From Pelagibacteraceae bacterium AG-359-E06 (lineage in GTDB: Bacteria; Pseudomonadota; Alphaproteobacteria; Pelagibacterales; Pelagibacteraceae), in the NCBI GenBank assembly GCA_003280495.1, contig QCET01000001.1, forward strand, positions 1 through 64,000: a DNA stretch of 64,000 nucleotides, in the 5' to 3' direction. The notes under the pieces are model-generated. The model saw only the letters and a list, made by a program, of their open reading frames with translations. It did no database searches and was not told the DNA's origin. Made by a program: the position numbers and the translations under genes. Shown piece by piece: positions 25,687 through 35,821 of this stretch (position 1 is its first letter; every line of letters starts with the position of its first letter).

Positions 25687-28248
25687 ATGAATATTGAAAA
25701 ATTTAACCATTTAGTAATAGATAAAAAATGGCATAAAATTTGGGATCAAAAAAAAACATTCAAAGCCACTAAAAATAAAAACAAAAAGAAATATTATTGT
25801 CTTGAAATGTTCCCATATCCATCTGGCAAAATACATATGGGCCACGTGAGAAACTATACTCTTGGAGATGTTATCGCTAATTACAAGAGGCTTAAAGGTT
25901 TCAATGTATTGCACCCTATGGGCTGGGATTCTTTCGGAATGCCTGCTGAGAATGCAGCTATTCAAAATAATTTGCATCCAAGTGATTGGACAAACCAGAA
26001 TATTAAAACTATGAAAAATCAGCTTAAATCACTAGGTTTTTCTATAGACTGGGAAAGAGAAATATCAACTTGCGATGAAAAATACTACAAACACCAGCAA
26101 AGATATTTTATCGATTTATTTAATAAAGGCTTAGTTTATAAAAAAGAAAGTTTAGTAAATTGGGATCCAATTGATAATACTGTTTTAGCTAATGAACAGG
26201 TCATCGATGGTAAAGGCTGGAGGTCTGGGGCAGATGTTGTCCAGAAAGAGCTTTCTCAATGGTTTTTCAAAATTACCAATTTTTCTGATGATCTTGATAC
26301 TTCATTAAGTGAATTAAAAAGCTGGCCTGAAAAAGTCAAATTAATGCAAAAAAATTGGATTGGTAAATCAACAGGTTGTGAAATTATATTTAAAATAAAA
26401 GGTAGTAAATCAAAAAATCAATTAAAAGTTTTTACAACTAGGCCAGATACAATATTCGGCGCATCGTTTATAGCCATTGCTGTCGATCATCCTTTATGTA
26501 AAGAAATTTCTAAAGATGAAGCGTTTCAAAAATTTAAAGACGATTGCTATAAAACTGGGAATACCGAAGAGAGTTTAGCTAAGACAGAAAAAATTGGTTA
26601 TAAAACAAGTTTTGAAGCAAAGCATCCATTTATTAAAGATAAAAAAATTCCTGTTTATGTAGCTAATTTCGTACTTATGGAATATGGAACTGGGGCAATT
26701 TTTGGCTGTCCTGGACATGACCAAAGAGACTTAGACTTTGCTAATAAGTATAATTTGGCAGTAATTCCAGTAATTTTACCTAAAGATAAGACCGAAAAAG
26801 AATTTAAAGTAAGTGACGAGGCATATGTAGGTGATGGTCAGATTATTAATTCAGATTTCTTAAATGGTTTAAAAATTGAAGAAGGGAAAATTGAAGTGAT
26901 TAGAAGACTTGAGAAAATGGAACAAGGACGTGGTCAGACAATATTTAGGCTTAGAGATTGGGGAATATCAAGGCAAAGATACTGGGGCTGCCCTATTCCA
27001 ATTTTATATAGAGAAGACGGTAAAATTTTAACGGTTCCTGATAGCGAGCTACCAATTAAGCTTCCAAAAGATATAGATTTAACTAAACCGGGAAATCCTC
27101 TTGAGAATCATCCTACTTGGAAGTTTACAAAATGTCCTGAAACAGGAATGAAAGCAATCAGAGAAACTGACACTTTGGATACTTTTGTAGACTCATCTTG
27201 GTATTTTCTGAGATTTTGTTCACATGATAACAAAAATACTGGTTATGATTTAGACGATGTAAAATACTGGATGCCAGTCGATCAATACATCGGTGGTGTA
27301 GAGCATGCAATACTTCATTTGTTGTATTCCCGTTTTTTTTCAAGAGCTATTAGTCTTGGATCAGATTATGAAATTAAGGAACCATTCCAAGGTTTATTTA
27401 CTCAAGGTATGGTTTGTCACAAAACTTATAAAAATAAAAAAGGTGATTGGATTTTTCCGGAAGATGTCATGTTAGAAAAAGGCAGGACTTTAAATAAGAA
27501 TAGTGGTGAGGAGGTATTTGAAGGGCCATCAGAGTCAATGTCAAAATCTAAGAAAAATGTTATTGATCCGGAGACTGTAATAAAACTTTACGGAGCAGAT
27601 TCGGTAAGATGGTTTATGCTATCAGATAGTCCACCTGAAAGAGATATTCAATGGAGCGATGAAGGTATCAGTGGATCATATAAATTTATACAAAAAATAT
27701 GGAATATCTCTGAAACAATAAATAATTTAGATCCTAAAACGAAAATGGATGATGAAACAAAAAATATTTTGGACAAATCTATAAATAAGCTAATTAAAGA
27801 TGTTACATTAGCAATTGAAAGTTTTCACTTTAATGTAGCGGTTGCTAAATTTTACGAATTTATAAATATTTTAAGCAAAGTACTTCATGACAAAAACGAA
27901 GATAAAATTTACTTGCAAAAATTATTTGCAAAATTTTTAATTTTAATATCTCCTTTTACTCCTCATATTGCTTCTGAAAGTCTTGAAAAAATCAATACTG
28001 GTTCAATAGCACACGATCAAAAATGGCCTGAACATGATGAGAAACTCATTAAAGAAGATAAAATTAATATAGTTATACAAATAAATGGTAAAAAAAGAGC
28101 CATAATAGAAGTTAATACTAATGAAAAAGAGGAAAAAATAATTAAAGAATGCCTACAAATAACTAATGTTAAAAAATTTATAGATGATAAAGTAGTATTA
28201 AAAAAAATTTATATCAAAAACAAATTAGTAAATTTAGTTGTAAAATGA
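25687..28248 (+). CDS. leuS: Leucyl-tRNA synthetase
   Basis: Class I synthetase, 853 residues, full length. HIGH motif is [14 protein letters not shown] (about residues 42-55). The CP1 editing domain contains [12 protein letters not shown] (about 247-258). The KMSKS loop is SMSKSKKN (about 617-624), and the C-terminal anticodon and KRAIIEVN domains are present. It begins 20 bp after the thiE-like gene. Its stop overlaps the lptE ATG by 4 bp, giving the alphaproteobacterial leuS-lptE-holA series. Confidence 0.97.
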   Translation: MNIEKFNHLVIDKKWHKIWDQKKTFKATKNKNKKKYYCLEMFPYPSGKIHMGHVRNYTLGDVIANYKRLKGFNVLHPMGWDSFGMPAENAAIQNNLHPSDWTNQNIKTMKNQLKSLGFSIDWEREISTCDEKYYKHQQRYFIDLFNKGLVYKKESLVNWDPIDNTVLANEQVIDGKGWRSGADVVQKELSQWFFKITNFSDDLDTSLSELKSWPEKVKLMQKNWIGKSTGCEIIFKIKGSKSKNQLKVFTTRPDTIFGASFIAIAVDHPLCKEISKDEAFQKFKDDCYKTGNTEESLAKTEKIGYKTSFEAKHPFIKDKKIPVYVANFVLMEYGTGAIFGCPGHDQRDLDFANKYNLAVIPVILPKDKTEKEFKVSDEAYVGDGQIINSDFLNGLKIEEGKIEVIRRLEKMEQGRGQTIFRLRDWGISRQRYWGCPIPILYREDGKILTVPDSELPIKLPKDIDLTKPGNPLENHPTWKFTKCPETGMKAIRETDTLDTFVDSSWYFLRFCSHDNKNTGYDLDDVKYWMPVDQYIGGVEHAILHLLYSRFFSRAISLGSDYEIKEPFQGLFTQGMVCHKTYKNKKGDWIFPEDVMLEKGRTLNKNSGEEVFEGPSESMSKSKKNVIDPETVIKLYGADSVRWFMLSDSPPERDIQWSDEGISGSYKFIQKIWNISETINNLDPKTKMDDETKNILDKSINKLIKDVTLAIESFHFNVAVAKFYEFINILSKVLHDKNEDKIYLQKLFAKFLILISPFTPHIASESLEKINTGSIAHDQKWPEHDEKLIKEDKINIVIQINGKKRAIIEVNTNEKEEKIIKECLQITNVKKFIDDKVVLKKIYIKNKLVNLVVK

Positions 28249-28706
28249 TAAAAAAAACTGCTCTTTTTTTCTTATTCTTGGTTCTTAGTTCTTGTGGTTA
28301 CCAGTCACTTGTAAAAGAAAGCGGAAATGAGATATTTTTTAACGAAATATCATATTCAGGGGACAATAATTTAAACTTTATTATAAAATCAAAAATTAAT
28401 CTCAAAGAAAGGCTATCTTCTGATTATAAAATTTCTATAAGAACATCTAGCAACATTTCAGCCTTAAACAAGAAATCATCTGGAGAAATAGAGTCAAAAG
28501 ATATTTATCTTAGTTCTGATATTGAAATATTTAAAGCAAAAAAATCAATTTATACAAAGGATTTTAAGGCAAAAAAGGTTGTAAAGATTGGAGATAGCTT
28601 ATCAGATAACTTAAATACTATAGAAAGTGCAAAGAATAATCTAGTGAGCGAGATTGCAAATAAAATAAAATTAGACATTCAATTTTTTAGTATAAGAAAC
28701 AAGTGA
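28245..28706 (+). CDS. lptE: LPS-assembly lipoprotein LptE
   Basis: Plug protein of the LptD/LptE outer-membrane complex that inserts lipopolysaccharide. A signal peptide with lipobox LSSCGYQSL gives lipidated Cys17, and the CGYxxL beginning is the LptE hallmark. The 153 residues are a little short but usual for alphaproteobacteria. It sits between leuS and holA with 4-bp overlaps on both sides (ATGA and GTGA). Confidence 0.9.
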   Translation: MIKKTALFFLFLVLSSCGYQSLVKESGNEIFFNEISYSGDNNLNFIIKSKINLKERLSSDYKISIRTSSNISALNKKSSGEIESKDIYLSSDIEIFKAKKSIYTKDFKAKKVVKIGDSLSDNLNTIESAKNNLVSEIANKIKLDIQFFSIRNK

Positions 28707-29692
28707 TTATTAAAAGTTCCGAAATTAAGAAAAATATCTTCAAATATAAATGTTTCATTCTACACGGTGAAAATTTATCACTCAAAAAAGAGATAGAAGA
28801 TGAATTACTAATTGACTATAAAAAAAATGGTTATTCAACGAAAATATACCGCGAAGAAGAATTAAAAAAAAATCCAGATATTATAAATTTTATTTTTAGT
28901 GAAAATCTGTTTAATGAGAAAGAAGTTTTTGTAATTAAAGATATAAGCGATAAAATCACAAATTTTATAAACGAAGATAGCCTAAAAAGTTTTAGTAAGA
29001 ATTTAATTTTAACATCAAAATATCTTAAAAAAGGATCTAAAATTAGGAGTTTTTTTGAAAACTCAAAATCTTGTGCTGCTGCAGCTTGCTATGAAGATGA
29101 CGATACTCAAATACAAAGTTTGCTAAAAACAAAACTTTACGAAATTGGGATAAAGATTAATTACGATACGATACAAAAACTTGTGATGGACAAAAATCTA
29201 AATAGGAATGACATAAATGAAGCAATTAAAAAATTGTCTATAATAAAAAACGATACAAATATAATTGGGGATGATATTTTGTTTGATATATTTAATGCAA
29301 CAAATACATATGATAATTTTGAAATTGCAAATATCATAATCTCAGGAAATTCTAAAAAACTTAATAAGGCTTTAAACGATATATATAGTGCATCTGGGTA
29401 CTATAACGAACTTATTCCAGCAATTCGATTTAAAGTTAAAAAATTAATCGAAATTCTAGATTATAGCGGAGATGAGACAGATATTAGTAAAATAATAAAC
29501 AATTTTAAACCACCAATATTTTGGAAAGAAAAAAACGAAATAACAATGCAGTTAAAAAAATGGAAAAAATCAGAATTAGTGAAACTATTAAAAGAAATTT
29601 ACAATGTAGAACTTAAATGCAAAGAGCACTACAACATATCAAATATAATTTTTAATAAATTTCTTTTAGATACTTGTTCTAAAAATGTATAA
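28703..29692 (+). CDS. holA: DNA polymerase III delta subunit
   Basis: Clamp-loader subunit that opens the beta sliding clamp. A 329-residue protein with a diverged AAA+ fold. The N-terminal FILHGENLSLKKE and the ENLFNEKEVFVIKD region are typical. GTG start (28703) overlaps the lptE stop as GTGA. Identification leans on the conserved lptE-holA order and length because delta subunits diverge quickly. Its stop abuts that of convergent parB with no gap. Confidence 0.9.
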   Translation: MIIKSSEIKKNIFKYKCFILHGENLSLKKEIEDELLIDYKKNGYSTKIYREEELKKNPDIINFIFSENLFNEKEVFVIKDISDKITNFINEDSLKSFSKNLILTSKYLKKGSKIRSFFENSKSCAAAACYEDDDTQIQSLLKTKLYEIGIKINYDTIQKLVMDKNLNRNDINEAIKKLSIIKNDTNIIGDDILFDIFNATNTYDNFEIANIIISGNSKKLNKALNDIYSASGYYNELIPAIRFKVKKLIEILDYSGDETDISKIINNFKPPIFWKEKNEITMQLKKWKKSELVKLLKEIYNVELKCKEHYNISNIIFNKFLLDTCSKNV

Positions 29693-30547
29693 TTAAAAAT
29701 TCGATTTTATAATTTTAACCAATCTCTCTAACTGATCCAAACTTTTATATTTAAATGATATTATACCTGTATTGTTTTTAGAATTATTAATATTTACTGA
29801 CATGCCAGTTTTTAACGAAATTTTATCTTGAAGGTCTAAAATATTTGTATCTTTTGGTTTTTTTTTAGAAATTTTTTTACTTTTAGCAGATTTAACTAAA
29901 TTTTCAGTCTGGCGAACGGTAAGATTTTTTTTTATAATAGCACTAGCTAATTTAACATTATTTTCCGCATCTATTAAACTTCTTGCGTGTCCTGCTGTTA
30001 AAGAACCTGATATAACTAAATCTTTAATCTTTTGCGGCAGCTTTTTAAGTCGAATTGTATTAGTAATATAAACTCTACTTTTACCTATCATCTCTGATAG
30101 CCTTTCTTGAGTGTAGCCAAATTTTTCAATTAATAAATCAAAACCATTAGCTTCTTCAATGGCATTTAAATCTTCACGCTGTACGTTTTCTAAAAGAGCA
30201 AATTCGGCTGTCAAACCATCATCTGCTTGCAAAATAACTGTGGGTACCTCGTGTACACGAGCTAACTGCGCTGCACGCCAACGTCTTTCACCAGCGATAA
30301 TTTCAAACTTACCATCTTTATCCTTTCTAACAGCAATGGGCTGAATTATACCTCTTGCTCTTATGGATGATGCTAGATCATCAAGTTTTTCCTGGTCAAA
30401 TTTTTTTCTAGGTTGGAACTGATTTGGTTTTAACAAATGAATTGGTGTTAAATTTGTATTAAACTTATCAAATTTCTTTATGTCTACGACATCGTTGTTA
30501 TCTCCTAATAGTGCGGACAGACCTTTTCCTAATCCTTTATTTTTCAT
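29693..30547 (-). CDS. parB: Chromosome-partitioning protein ParB
   Basis: CTP-dependent DNA clamp that loads at parS and spreads to organise the origin region. 284 residues: N-terminal GLGKGLSALLGD (binds ParA), LLKPNQFQPRKKF, the arginine patch box GERRWRAAQLA (about residues 86-96), and a helix-turn-helix around IGKSRVYITNTIRLKKL. The C-terminal dimerisation domain is short. It is 1 bp after parA in the same operon. A perfect parS lies 1.4 kb upstream inside rsmG. Confidence 0.97.
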   Translation of the reverse strand: MKNKGLGKGLSALLGDNNDVVDIKKFDKFNTNLTPIHLLKPNQFQPRKKFDQEKLDDLASSIRARGIIQPIAVRKDKDGKFEIIAGERRWRAAQLARVHEVPTVILQADDGLTAEFALLENVQREDLNAIEEANGFDLLIEKFGYTQERLSEMIGKSRVYITNTIRLKKLPQKIKDLVISGSLTAGHARSLIDAENNVKLASAIIKKNLTVRQTENLVKSAKSKKISKKKPKDTNILDLQDKISLKTGMSVNINNSKNNTGIISFKYKSLDQLERLVKIIKSNF

Positions 30548-30548
30548 G

Positions 30549-31343
30549 TTATGCTGCGAATGTATTATTCTGTTTTTCTTGTTCTAAAATTTCGTTAGCA
30601 AGTCTCTCGTAAGCTTTTGTTCCACTGCAATTCTTATCATAAGTAATAACTGGTAATCCATGTGATGGCGCCTCTGATATTCTAATATTTCTAGGTATAA
30701 CGGTTTTGTAAACCTCGTTTGGAAAATACTTTCTAGCCTCTTTTTCAACCTCGTAACAAAGTTTATTTCGTTTATCAAACATGGTTAAAACTATTCCTTG
30801 TATAGATAAAGCAGTATTTAAGTTTTGTTTTATTCGATTTATAGTTTTAACTAATTGTGACAAACCTTCTAATGCAAAAAATTCAGATTGCAAAGGTACT
30901 AACACTGTATCAGACCCTACCAAGGCCATTATTGTTAAAAGACTTAATGATGGTGGACAATCTACCAATATATAATCATACTGATTTGACTGAGCTAAAG
31001 GTCTAAGTACATCATTAAGAAAAAATGCTCGTTTTCCATCCTCAGCTACTTCCGTTTCAAAACCGGATAAATCAACATTAGAAGGTATTACATCTAAGTT
31101 TTTAATTGAAGATTTGTAAATATAAGGATTCAAAATTGTGTCTTTGGAAATCATTAATTCATAAATAGTTTTGTTTCTTTCCTTGACCTCAATTCCTAGG
31201 CCTGTTGATGCGTTTCCTTGAGGATCTAAATCAACCACTAATATTTTTAATTCAGTATTTGCGAATGCACATCCTAAATTAATTGCGGTCGTAGTTTTTC
31301 CGACCCCTCCTTTTTGATTAATAACAGAAATAATTTTAGTCAT
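30549..31343 (-). CDS. parA: Chromosome-partitioning ATPase ParA (Soj)
   Basis: Deviant Walker-A ATPase that moves ParB-bound origins. INQKGGVGKTTTAINLG (about residues 7-23) is the ParA P-loop with the signature lysine. VDLDPQGNASTGLG and VDCPPSLSLLT follow. 264 residues. It overlaps the rsmG stop by 4 bp in the operon mnmG-rsmG-parA-parB, the conserved origin-proximal block of alphaproteobacteria. Confidence 0.97.
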   Translation of the reverse strand: MTKIISVINQKGGVGKTTTAINLGCAFANTELKILVVDLDPQGNASTGLGIEVKERNKTIYELMISKDTILNPYIYKSSIKNLDVIPSNVDLSGFETEVAEDGKRAFFLNDVLRPLAQSNQYDYILVDCPPSLSLLTIMALVGSDTVLVPLQSEFFALEGLSQLVKTINRIKQNLNTALSIQGIVLTMFDKRNKLCYEVEKEARKYFPNEVYKTVIPRNIRISEAPSHGLPVITYDKNCSGTKAYERLANEILEQEKQNNTFAA

Positions 31344-31963
31344 GCGCTAATCCTTTTCACACTATTTATTACGAAAACTTTCGAGGCTTTATTTGTAATA
31401 CTATCGTGTAACTCACAATTTATTTCCCAATATTTCTTTGCATCCAAAATTTCATTTTTATATTTTTCACCCTTCAACAAAATCAGTTTTTTAAATTTAA
31501 TGTTGCTTTTATGTAAAATATTTAAAAACGTTCCTAATGGCTTAAAAGCTCTTGCTGTAACTACACTGTAATTTTTATTGCGAACCATACTAACATCAGC
31601 ATTATGTATTTTGATATCAAGATCAAGCAATCTTATTGCTTCTTTAAGAAATTTGCACTTTTTTGGGCTCTTTTCCAATAAATTCACATGAAAATCGAGT
31701 TTTTTATCCACTTTTATTAAATCTAAAATAATGCCAGGTAAACCAGCACCAGTTCCAATATCTAATATATTTTCATCTTGATTGCTTATGTACTCGATAA
31801 TTTGAGCTGAGTCCTCATAATGTCTAATATATGCCTCTCGTTCGGTACTCTTAGAAATTAGAGACATTTTCTGATTATTATTCATCAAGCATTGATGGTA
31901 TTGGTACAATTTTCGAGATGTTTCACGTGAAACAAAGCTGTCTAGGTATTTTGAGCGAATCAT
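31340..31963 (-). CDS. rsmG: 16S rRNA (guanine-527-N7)-methyltransferase RsmG (GidB)
   Basis: SAM-dependent methylation of G527 in 16S rRNA. The N-terminus FVSRETSRKLYQ is family-typical, and the bases coding for it form the parS site. The SAM loop is LDIGTGAGLPGI (about residues 66-77), and VTARAFKPL is near 135. 207 residues. It directly follows mnmG with no intervening base and overlaps parA by 4. Confidence 0.96.
   Translation of the reverse strand: MIRSKYLDSFVSRETSRKLYQYHQCLMNNNQKMSLISKSTEREAYIRHYEDSAQIIEYISNQDENILDIGTGAGLPGIILDLIKVDKKLDFHVNLLEKSPKKCKFLKEAIRLLDLDIKIHNADVSMVRNKNYSVVTARAFKPLGTFLNILHKSNIKFKKLILLKGEKYKNEILDAKKYWEINCELHDSITNKASKVFVINSVKRISA
31919..31934. other. parS centromere-like site
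   Basis: The 16-base perfect palindrome TGTTTCACGTGAAACA is identical to the universal bacterial parS consensus. It lies in the 5' coding part of rsmG, where it encodes FVSRET. ParA and ParB genes are immediately downstream. This is the only copy I found by eye. It is about 24 kb from the candidate origin at 56.2 kb, within the distance expected for parS. Confidence 0.95.
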
Positions 31964-33823
31964 TTAAGCAGTGTGCTTAAATTTATATCTTTTAATATAA
32001 GTCAACAACAGGGTTATAGCTGCTGGGGTAATTCCTTCTATCCTTATAGCTTGACCTAATGTTGTGGGTTTAATTGATTTAAGCTTAGATTTTATCTCAT
32101 TAGATAGCCCGCTAATATCATCATAAACAAAATTGTCCGGTATTTTAATATTTTCGTCACTTCTGAAAGACTTGATGTCTGCTTCCTGCTTCTTGAAATA
32201 CCCAGAATAATGATATTCTGTCTCTATCGCCTCCACAGCTGCTTTTGAGTAATTTTTAAGCTCATAAATAGATCTTAACGATTGTAAATTTATGTTTTTA
32301 TATTTTAAAATATCTAAACCATTGCGTCTGACACCATCTTTAGAAATTTTAATATTATGTTTAGCAAATTCATTAGGACTAAAAGCTTTAGATGACAATT
32401 TATTCTTTAAAGAGTTTATTTCACACAATTTTTGTTTAAACTTGTTACTTCTTGACTCACTTAATATTTCAATTTGTTTCGCTAACGGTGACAATCTTAA
32501 ATCAGCATTGTCTGATCTTAACGTCAATCTATACTCAGCTCTCGAGGTAAACATACGATAAGGTTCACATACGCCTTTCGTAATAAGATCATCAATTAGT
32601 ACACCGATGTAAGCTTGAGAACGGTCTAATGTAAAAGAATTTTTTCCCTTAGAAGTTAGTCCAGCATTAATACCAGCAATAAGACCTTGTGCAGCTGCTT
32701 CCTCATAACCTGTGGTTCCGTTTATTTGCCCAGCAAGATATAGTGAGTTAATTTTCTTTAACTCTAGAGTTTTTTTTAACTCTCGTGGATCTACATAGTC
32801 ATATTCAATAGCGTAACCTGGTCGAAGCATTTTAACATCAGATAAACCATTGATTTTATTGAGAATCTCAGCTTGCACGTCTTCCGGCAGAGATGTAGAA
32901 ATTCCATTAGGGTATATCGTGTTATCATCCAGCCCTTCAGGTTCTAAAAAAATTTGGTGCCTTGATTTATCTTTAAATTTAACAATTTTGTCTTCTATTG
33001 ATGGACAATATCTCGGGCCTACGCTTTTAATGTTACCGGAGTACATCGCTGACTTTTTTAAATTCTTTGTAATGATATTGTGCACGTCATCATTTGTATA
33101 AGTAATGAAACAAGAAACTTGGTTAGCATTTGCATGGACTGTATCCGTACTGAAAAAATATGGTTCAATATCAGCTTTCTGTTCCTCTAAATTTGAAAAA
33201 TCAATTGTCCTCGCATCAAGCCTAGGTGGAGTACCAGTTTTAAGTCTCGAAATTTTTAAATCATAATTTTTCAGTTGTTCACTCAAACCTTTGGTTGGCT
33301 CCTCCCCGTGCCTTCCGCCTGGTTTCATCTCTTTACCAATATGCATAACTCCATTTAGGAATGTGCCTGTGGTTAAGACAATCTTTTTTGCTCTTAACTC
33401 TTTACCTGATTTTAAAATGACACCCTCAATACTGTTTTTGCTAAAAATAAATCTTTCAACCGGGTCATAAATTATGCATAAATTAGGCTGATTTTTTAAA
33501 GCTTTTAGCATGTATTGCTTATAAAGCTTTCTGTCAGATTGCGTTCTTGGACCTCTTACTGCCGGTCCTCTGCTACGATTTAGAAGTCTAAATTGAATAC
33601 CGGAAGCATCCGCGACTTTAGGCATAACACCATCAAACGCATCGATTTCTCTAACTAGATGTCCTTTGCCTAATCCTCCGATTGCAGGATTACAGGACAT
33701 TTCACCGATAGAATTTTCATTTGTAGTAACTAAAGCTGTTTGAGCTTGCAAACGCGCAGAAGCAGCAGCAGCCTCACAGCCTGCATGACCACCACCAATA
33801 ACTACAACATCAAAATTTAACAT
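31964..33823 (-). CDS. mnmG: tRNA U34 carboxymethylaminomethyl-modifying enzyme MnmG (GidA)
   Basis: FAD-dependent partner of MnmE in making cmnm5U at the wobble position. 619 residues, with [18 protein letters not shown] (residues 6-23) as the dinucleotide loop, [20 protein letters not shown] and the [12 protein letters not shown] motif. The C-terminal helical domain is complete. In most alphaproteobacteria mnmE lies just upstream. Here a surface-protein gene on the opposite strand separates them. Confidence 0.97.
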   Translation of the reverse strand: MLNFDVVVIGGGHAGCEAAAASARLQAQTALVTTNENSIGEMSCNPAIGGLGKGHLVREIDAFDGVMPKVADASGIQFRLLNRSRGPAVRGPRTQSDRKLYKQYMLKALKNQPNLCIIYDPVERFIFSKNSIEGVILKSGKELRAKKIVLTTGTFLNGVMHIGKEMKPGGRHGEEPTKGLSEQLKNYDLKISRLKTGTPPRLDARTIDFSNLEEQKADIEPYFFSTDTVHANANQVSCFITYTNDDVHNIITKNLKKSAMYSGNIKSVGPRYCPSIEDKIVKFKDKSRHQIFLEPEGLDDNTIYPNGISTSLPEDVQAEILNKINGLSDVKMLRPGYAIEYDYVDPRELKKTLELKKINSLYLAGQINGTTGYEEAAAQGLIAGINAGLTSKGKNSFTLDRSQAYIGVLIDDLITKGVCEPYRMFTSRAEYRLTLRSDNADLRLSPLAKQIEILSESRSNKFKQKLCEINSLKNKLSSKAFSPNEFAKHNIKISKDGVRRNGLDILKYKNINLQSLRSIYELKNYSKAAVEAIETEYHYSGYFKKQEADIKSFRSDENIKIPDNFVYDDISGLSNEIKSKLKSIKPTTLGQAIRIEGITPAAITLLLTYIKRYKFKHTA

Positions 33824-33943
33824 AAATGGAATGTAATACTCTTTTGTAATAAAGCAATAAGCTTGAAATAATAAGCCTTTTTTAAGGTATTATAGTATCT
33901 TAAGATTTACATAATTTGGGGTATTCTATAAAAAAACGATAAA

Positions 33944-35683
33944 ATGAACATCTTGAGATATTTTATATTTTTGCTTTATCTAATTATTGCAATTCGGGTT
34001 AATGCTGCTGACGTAGAAATTTCAGGTACTCAAGCGACTAGAGAGGACCTCCAAGACAGTTCTACTCTAACTATCAGTGGTACACTTGATGGCGATCTAA
34101 ACAATATTGTTCGAGGATATATTGCTGCTGGAAATGAAATTGATAATGCTACGGTGGTTGTAGAGTCTGGTGGAGTTATTCAAGGTAAAAGCAACGCTAT
34201 AATGGGGAGAGAGACAAGTGGTTTGACTGTAACTAACTCCGGAACCATTGAAGCGACTTCATCTAAAGCAATTCAACTACAAGACTCTCAAAATGCTACT
34301 ATTACAAATAAATCTGGAGGTTTAATATTTGCCGATACAAATGCAATTGTACAACAATCTGTTGGGACTGAGGATGCTACTGGTGCATCAATTACTAATG
34401 CAGGCACAATTTATAGTGTGGAGAATAGAGCTATATATTTTTATGATGGAGCAACAGATGCAACTTTTACAAATGAGTCTGGTGGAATTATTTACAACAC
34501 ATCAACATTTGCAACAGTACAAATAGATACAAATTCAACATTAGTTAACAGCGGGACTATAGATAATAGAAACAGCCCCTCCAATGCAGGTATAGCAATA
34601 GTAGGTAACAACAACACTATTACACTTAAAGATAAAAGTATTCTAGTTGGAAAAATTGATGGTGGATCTACTACTGGCAACACTTTGAAATTTCAACACG
34701 GTGTAGGTCAAGGTTACTACTATGAAACTGAAGGAAGTTTTACATTACAAGATCTTGATGGTAACCAAGTCGTGAAAGGATCTGCTGGATCGGTCGGTCA
34801 AGGTGGTAATGAAACATTAGACGAAATTTTAAGTTACAAATCTCTAAACATAAGAAATTTTTTTATTAAACATAAAGAAAAGAAAAAATTAAATACTAAC
34901 AACGCTTGGGGAGAAACCTACACTACTTTATTAAACAGGAATGGACATGCCGCAAATTTAGCATTGGAGTATGATTTATACAATTTGGGTGTTAATCTTA
35001 TTTCTCCACTTACAAATTCAGATTTTATAATTGCCTTTGAAACCGGTATTCAAGAATTTGAAAAGGATCACAAAATTACATACCAAAATATTTCATCAGG
35101 AGTTTACCTACCAAATAATAAAAATTTATTTAATTTGGATACATTTATTGTAGGTGGCATTACCCTAAAAGATAGTGAAAGAACAATTTTGACAAACACC
35201 ACAACATCAGGAAAACTAGATATAGACAGTAATTACCAGACATATGAATTACATTCTGGTATAACTAAGACTAATTCTAATCTTATCCCTGATGTTGGTT
35301 TAGCTGGAAGTTTTTCAATCACTCCAAGTTATGACGAAAGTAAATATTATTCATGGAGGAACAGAAAAGTAGGAAATGTATCCATTTTTTTTTCTGATAA
35401 ATACAAATTCATAAATAACAATAATAACTACCTTAATTTAGGTTGGACTTTAGACTTAAGAAGCTTAATAGGAGATAAATCTCAAATTTACTCTGTGAAT
35501 GGCACTAGCGCTACATATAAACAAGATAATGCATTAAGAAAAGAAATATCACTTGTTGCAAATCTCGATTATGAGAAAAAAATTAATAACAATGGCAAAT
35601 TTGCATTTGGTTTGGTTGCGAAGAGCACAAGTCAAGACGTAAAAAGTCTAAGCGGTAATTTAAGTTTTGAATTAAAGTTTTAA
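33944..35683 (+). CDS. Autotransporter-like surface protein
   Basis: A 579-residue exported protein. A signal peptide ends near VNAADV (about residue 22). Residues 25-300 are a Thr/Ser/Asn/Gly-rich passenger with repeated TNSGTI, TNKSGG, TNAGTI, TNESGG and VNSGTI turns spaced about 22-40 residues apart, as in a right-handed beta-helix. The last 270 residues look like an outer-membrane beta-barrel of the autotransporter type and end in LSFELKF, the expected C-terminal Phe. Ligand or function of the passenger is unknown. The gene lies alone, against the strand of mnmG and mnmE, and probably entered between them. Confidence 0.82.
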   Translation: MNILRYFIFLLYLIIAIRVNAADVEISGTQATREDLQDSSTLTISGTLDGDLNNIVRGYIAAGNEIDNATVVVESGGVIQGKSNAIMGRETSGLTVTNSGTIEATSSKAIQLQDSQNATITNKSGGLIFADTNAIVQQSVGTEDATGASITNAGTIYSVENRAIYFYDGATDATFTNESGGIIYNTSTFATVQIDTNSTLVNSGTIDNRNSPSNAGIAIVGNNNTITLKDKSILVGKIDGGSTTGNTLKFQHGVGQGYYYETEGSFTLQDLDGNQVVKGSAGSVGQGGNETLDEILSYKSLNIRNFFIKHKEKKKLNTNNAWGETYTTLLNRNGHAANLALEYDLYNLGVNLISPLTNSDFIIAFETGIQEFEKDHKITYQNISSGVYLPNNKNLFNLDTFIVGGITLKDSERTILTNTTTSGKLDIDSNYQTYELHSGITKTNSNLIPDVGLAGSFSITPSYDESKYYSWRNRKVGNVSIFFSDKYKFINNNNNYLNLGWTLDLRSLIGDKSQIYSVNGTSATYKQDNALRKEISLVANLDYEKKINNNGKFAFGLVAKSTSQDVKSLSGNLSFELKF

Positions 35684-35700
35684 TTATTATTAAAATTAAT

Positions 35701-35805
35701 TTAAAGTATAGATAGCACTACCAAAACAATTAATATAACCACAACTGCACAAGGTAAAACTCTCTTAATATATATCTCTTTAATTTTATTTAAATTTGTT
35801 CCCAT
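35701..35805 (-). CDS. Possible 34-residue single-pass membrane peptide
   Basis: A short open frame begins MGTNLNKIKEIYIKR, followed by a continuous hydrophobic helix of about 18 residues (VVVILIVLVVLSIL at its end). It starts 16 bp downstream of the mnmE stop on the same strand, so it could be the last gene of that transcript. There is no good ribosome-binding site. The layout (basic cytoplasmic head, one helix) is that of small membrane proteins, but a chance frame is possible at this length. Confidence 0.35.
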   Translation of the reverse strand: MGTNLNKIKEIYIKRVLPCAVVVILIVLVVLSIL

Positions 35806-35821
35806 TTTTAATAATAGATAG

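Noticed and set aside
33861-33910. Palindromic CCTTTTTTAAGG and TTGAAA-N19-TATTAT as terminator or promoter of the autotransporter gene
   Set aside because: Short AT-only symmetry and a spacer that is too long. Not distinguishable from background.
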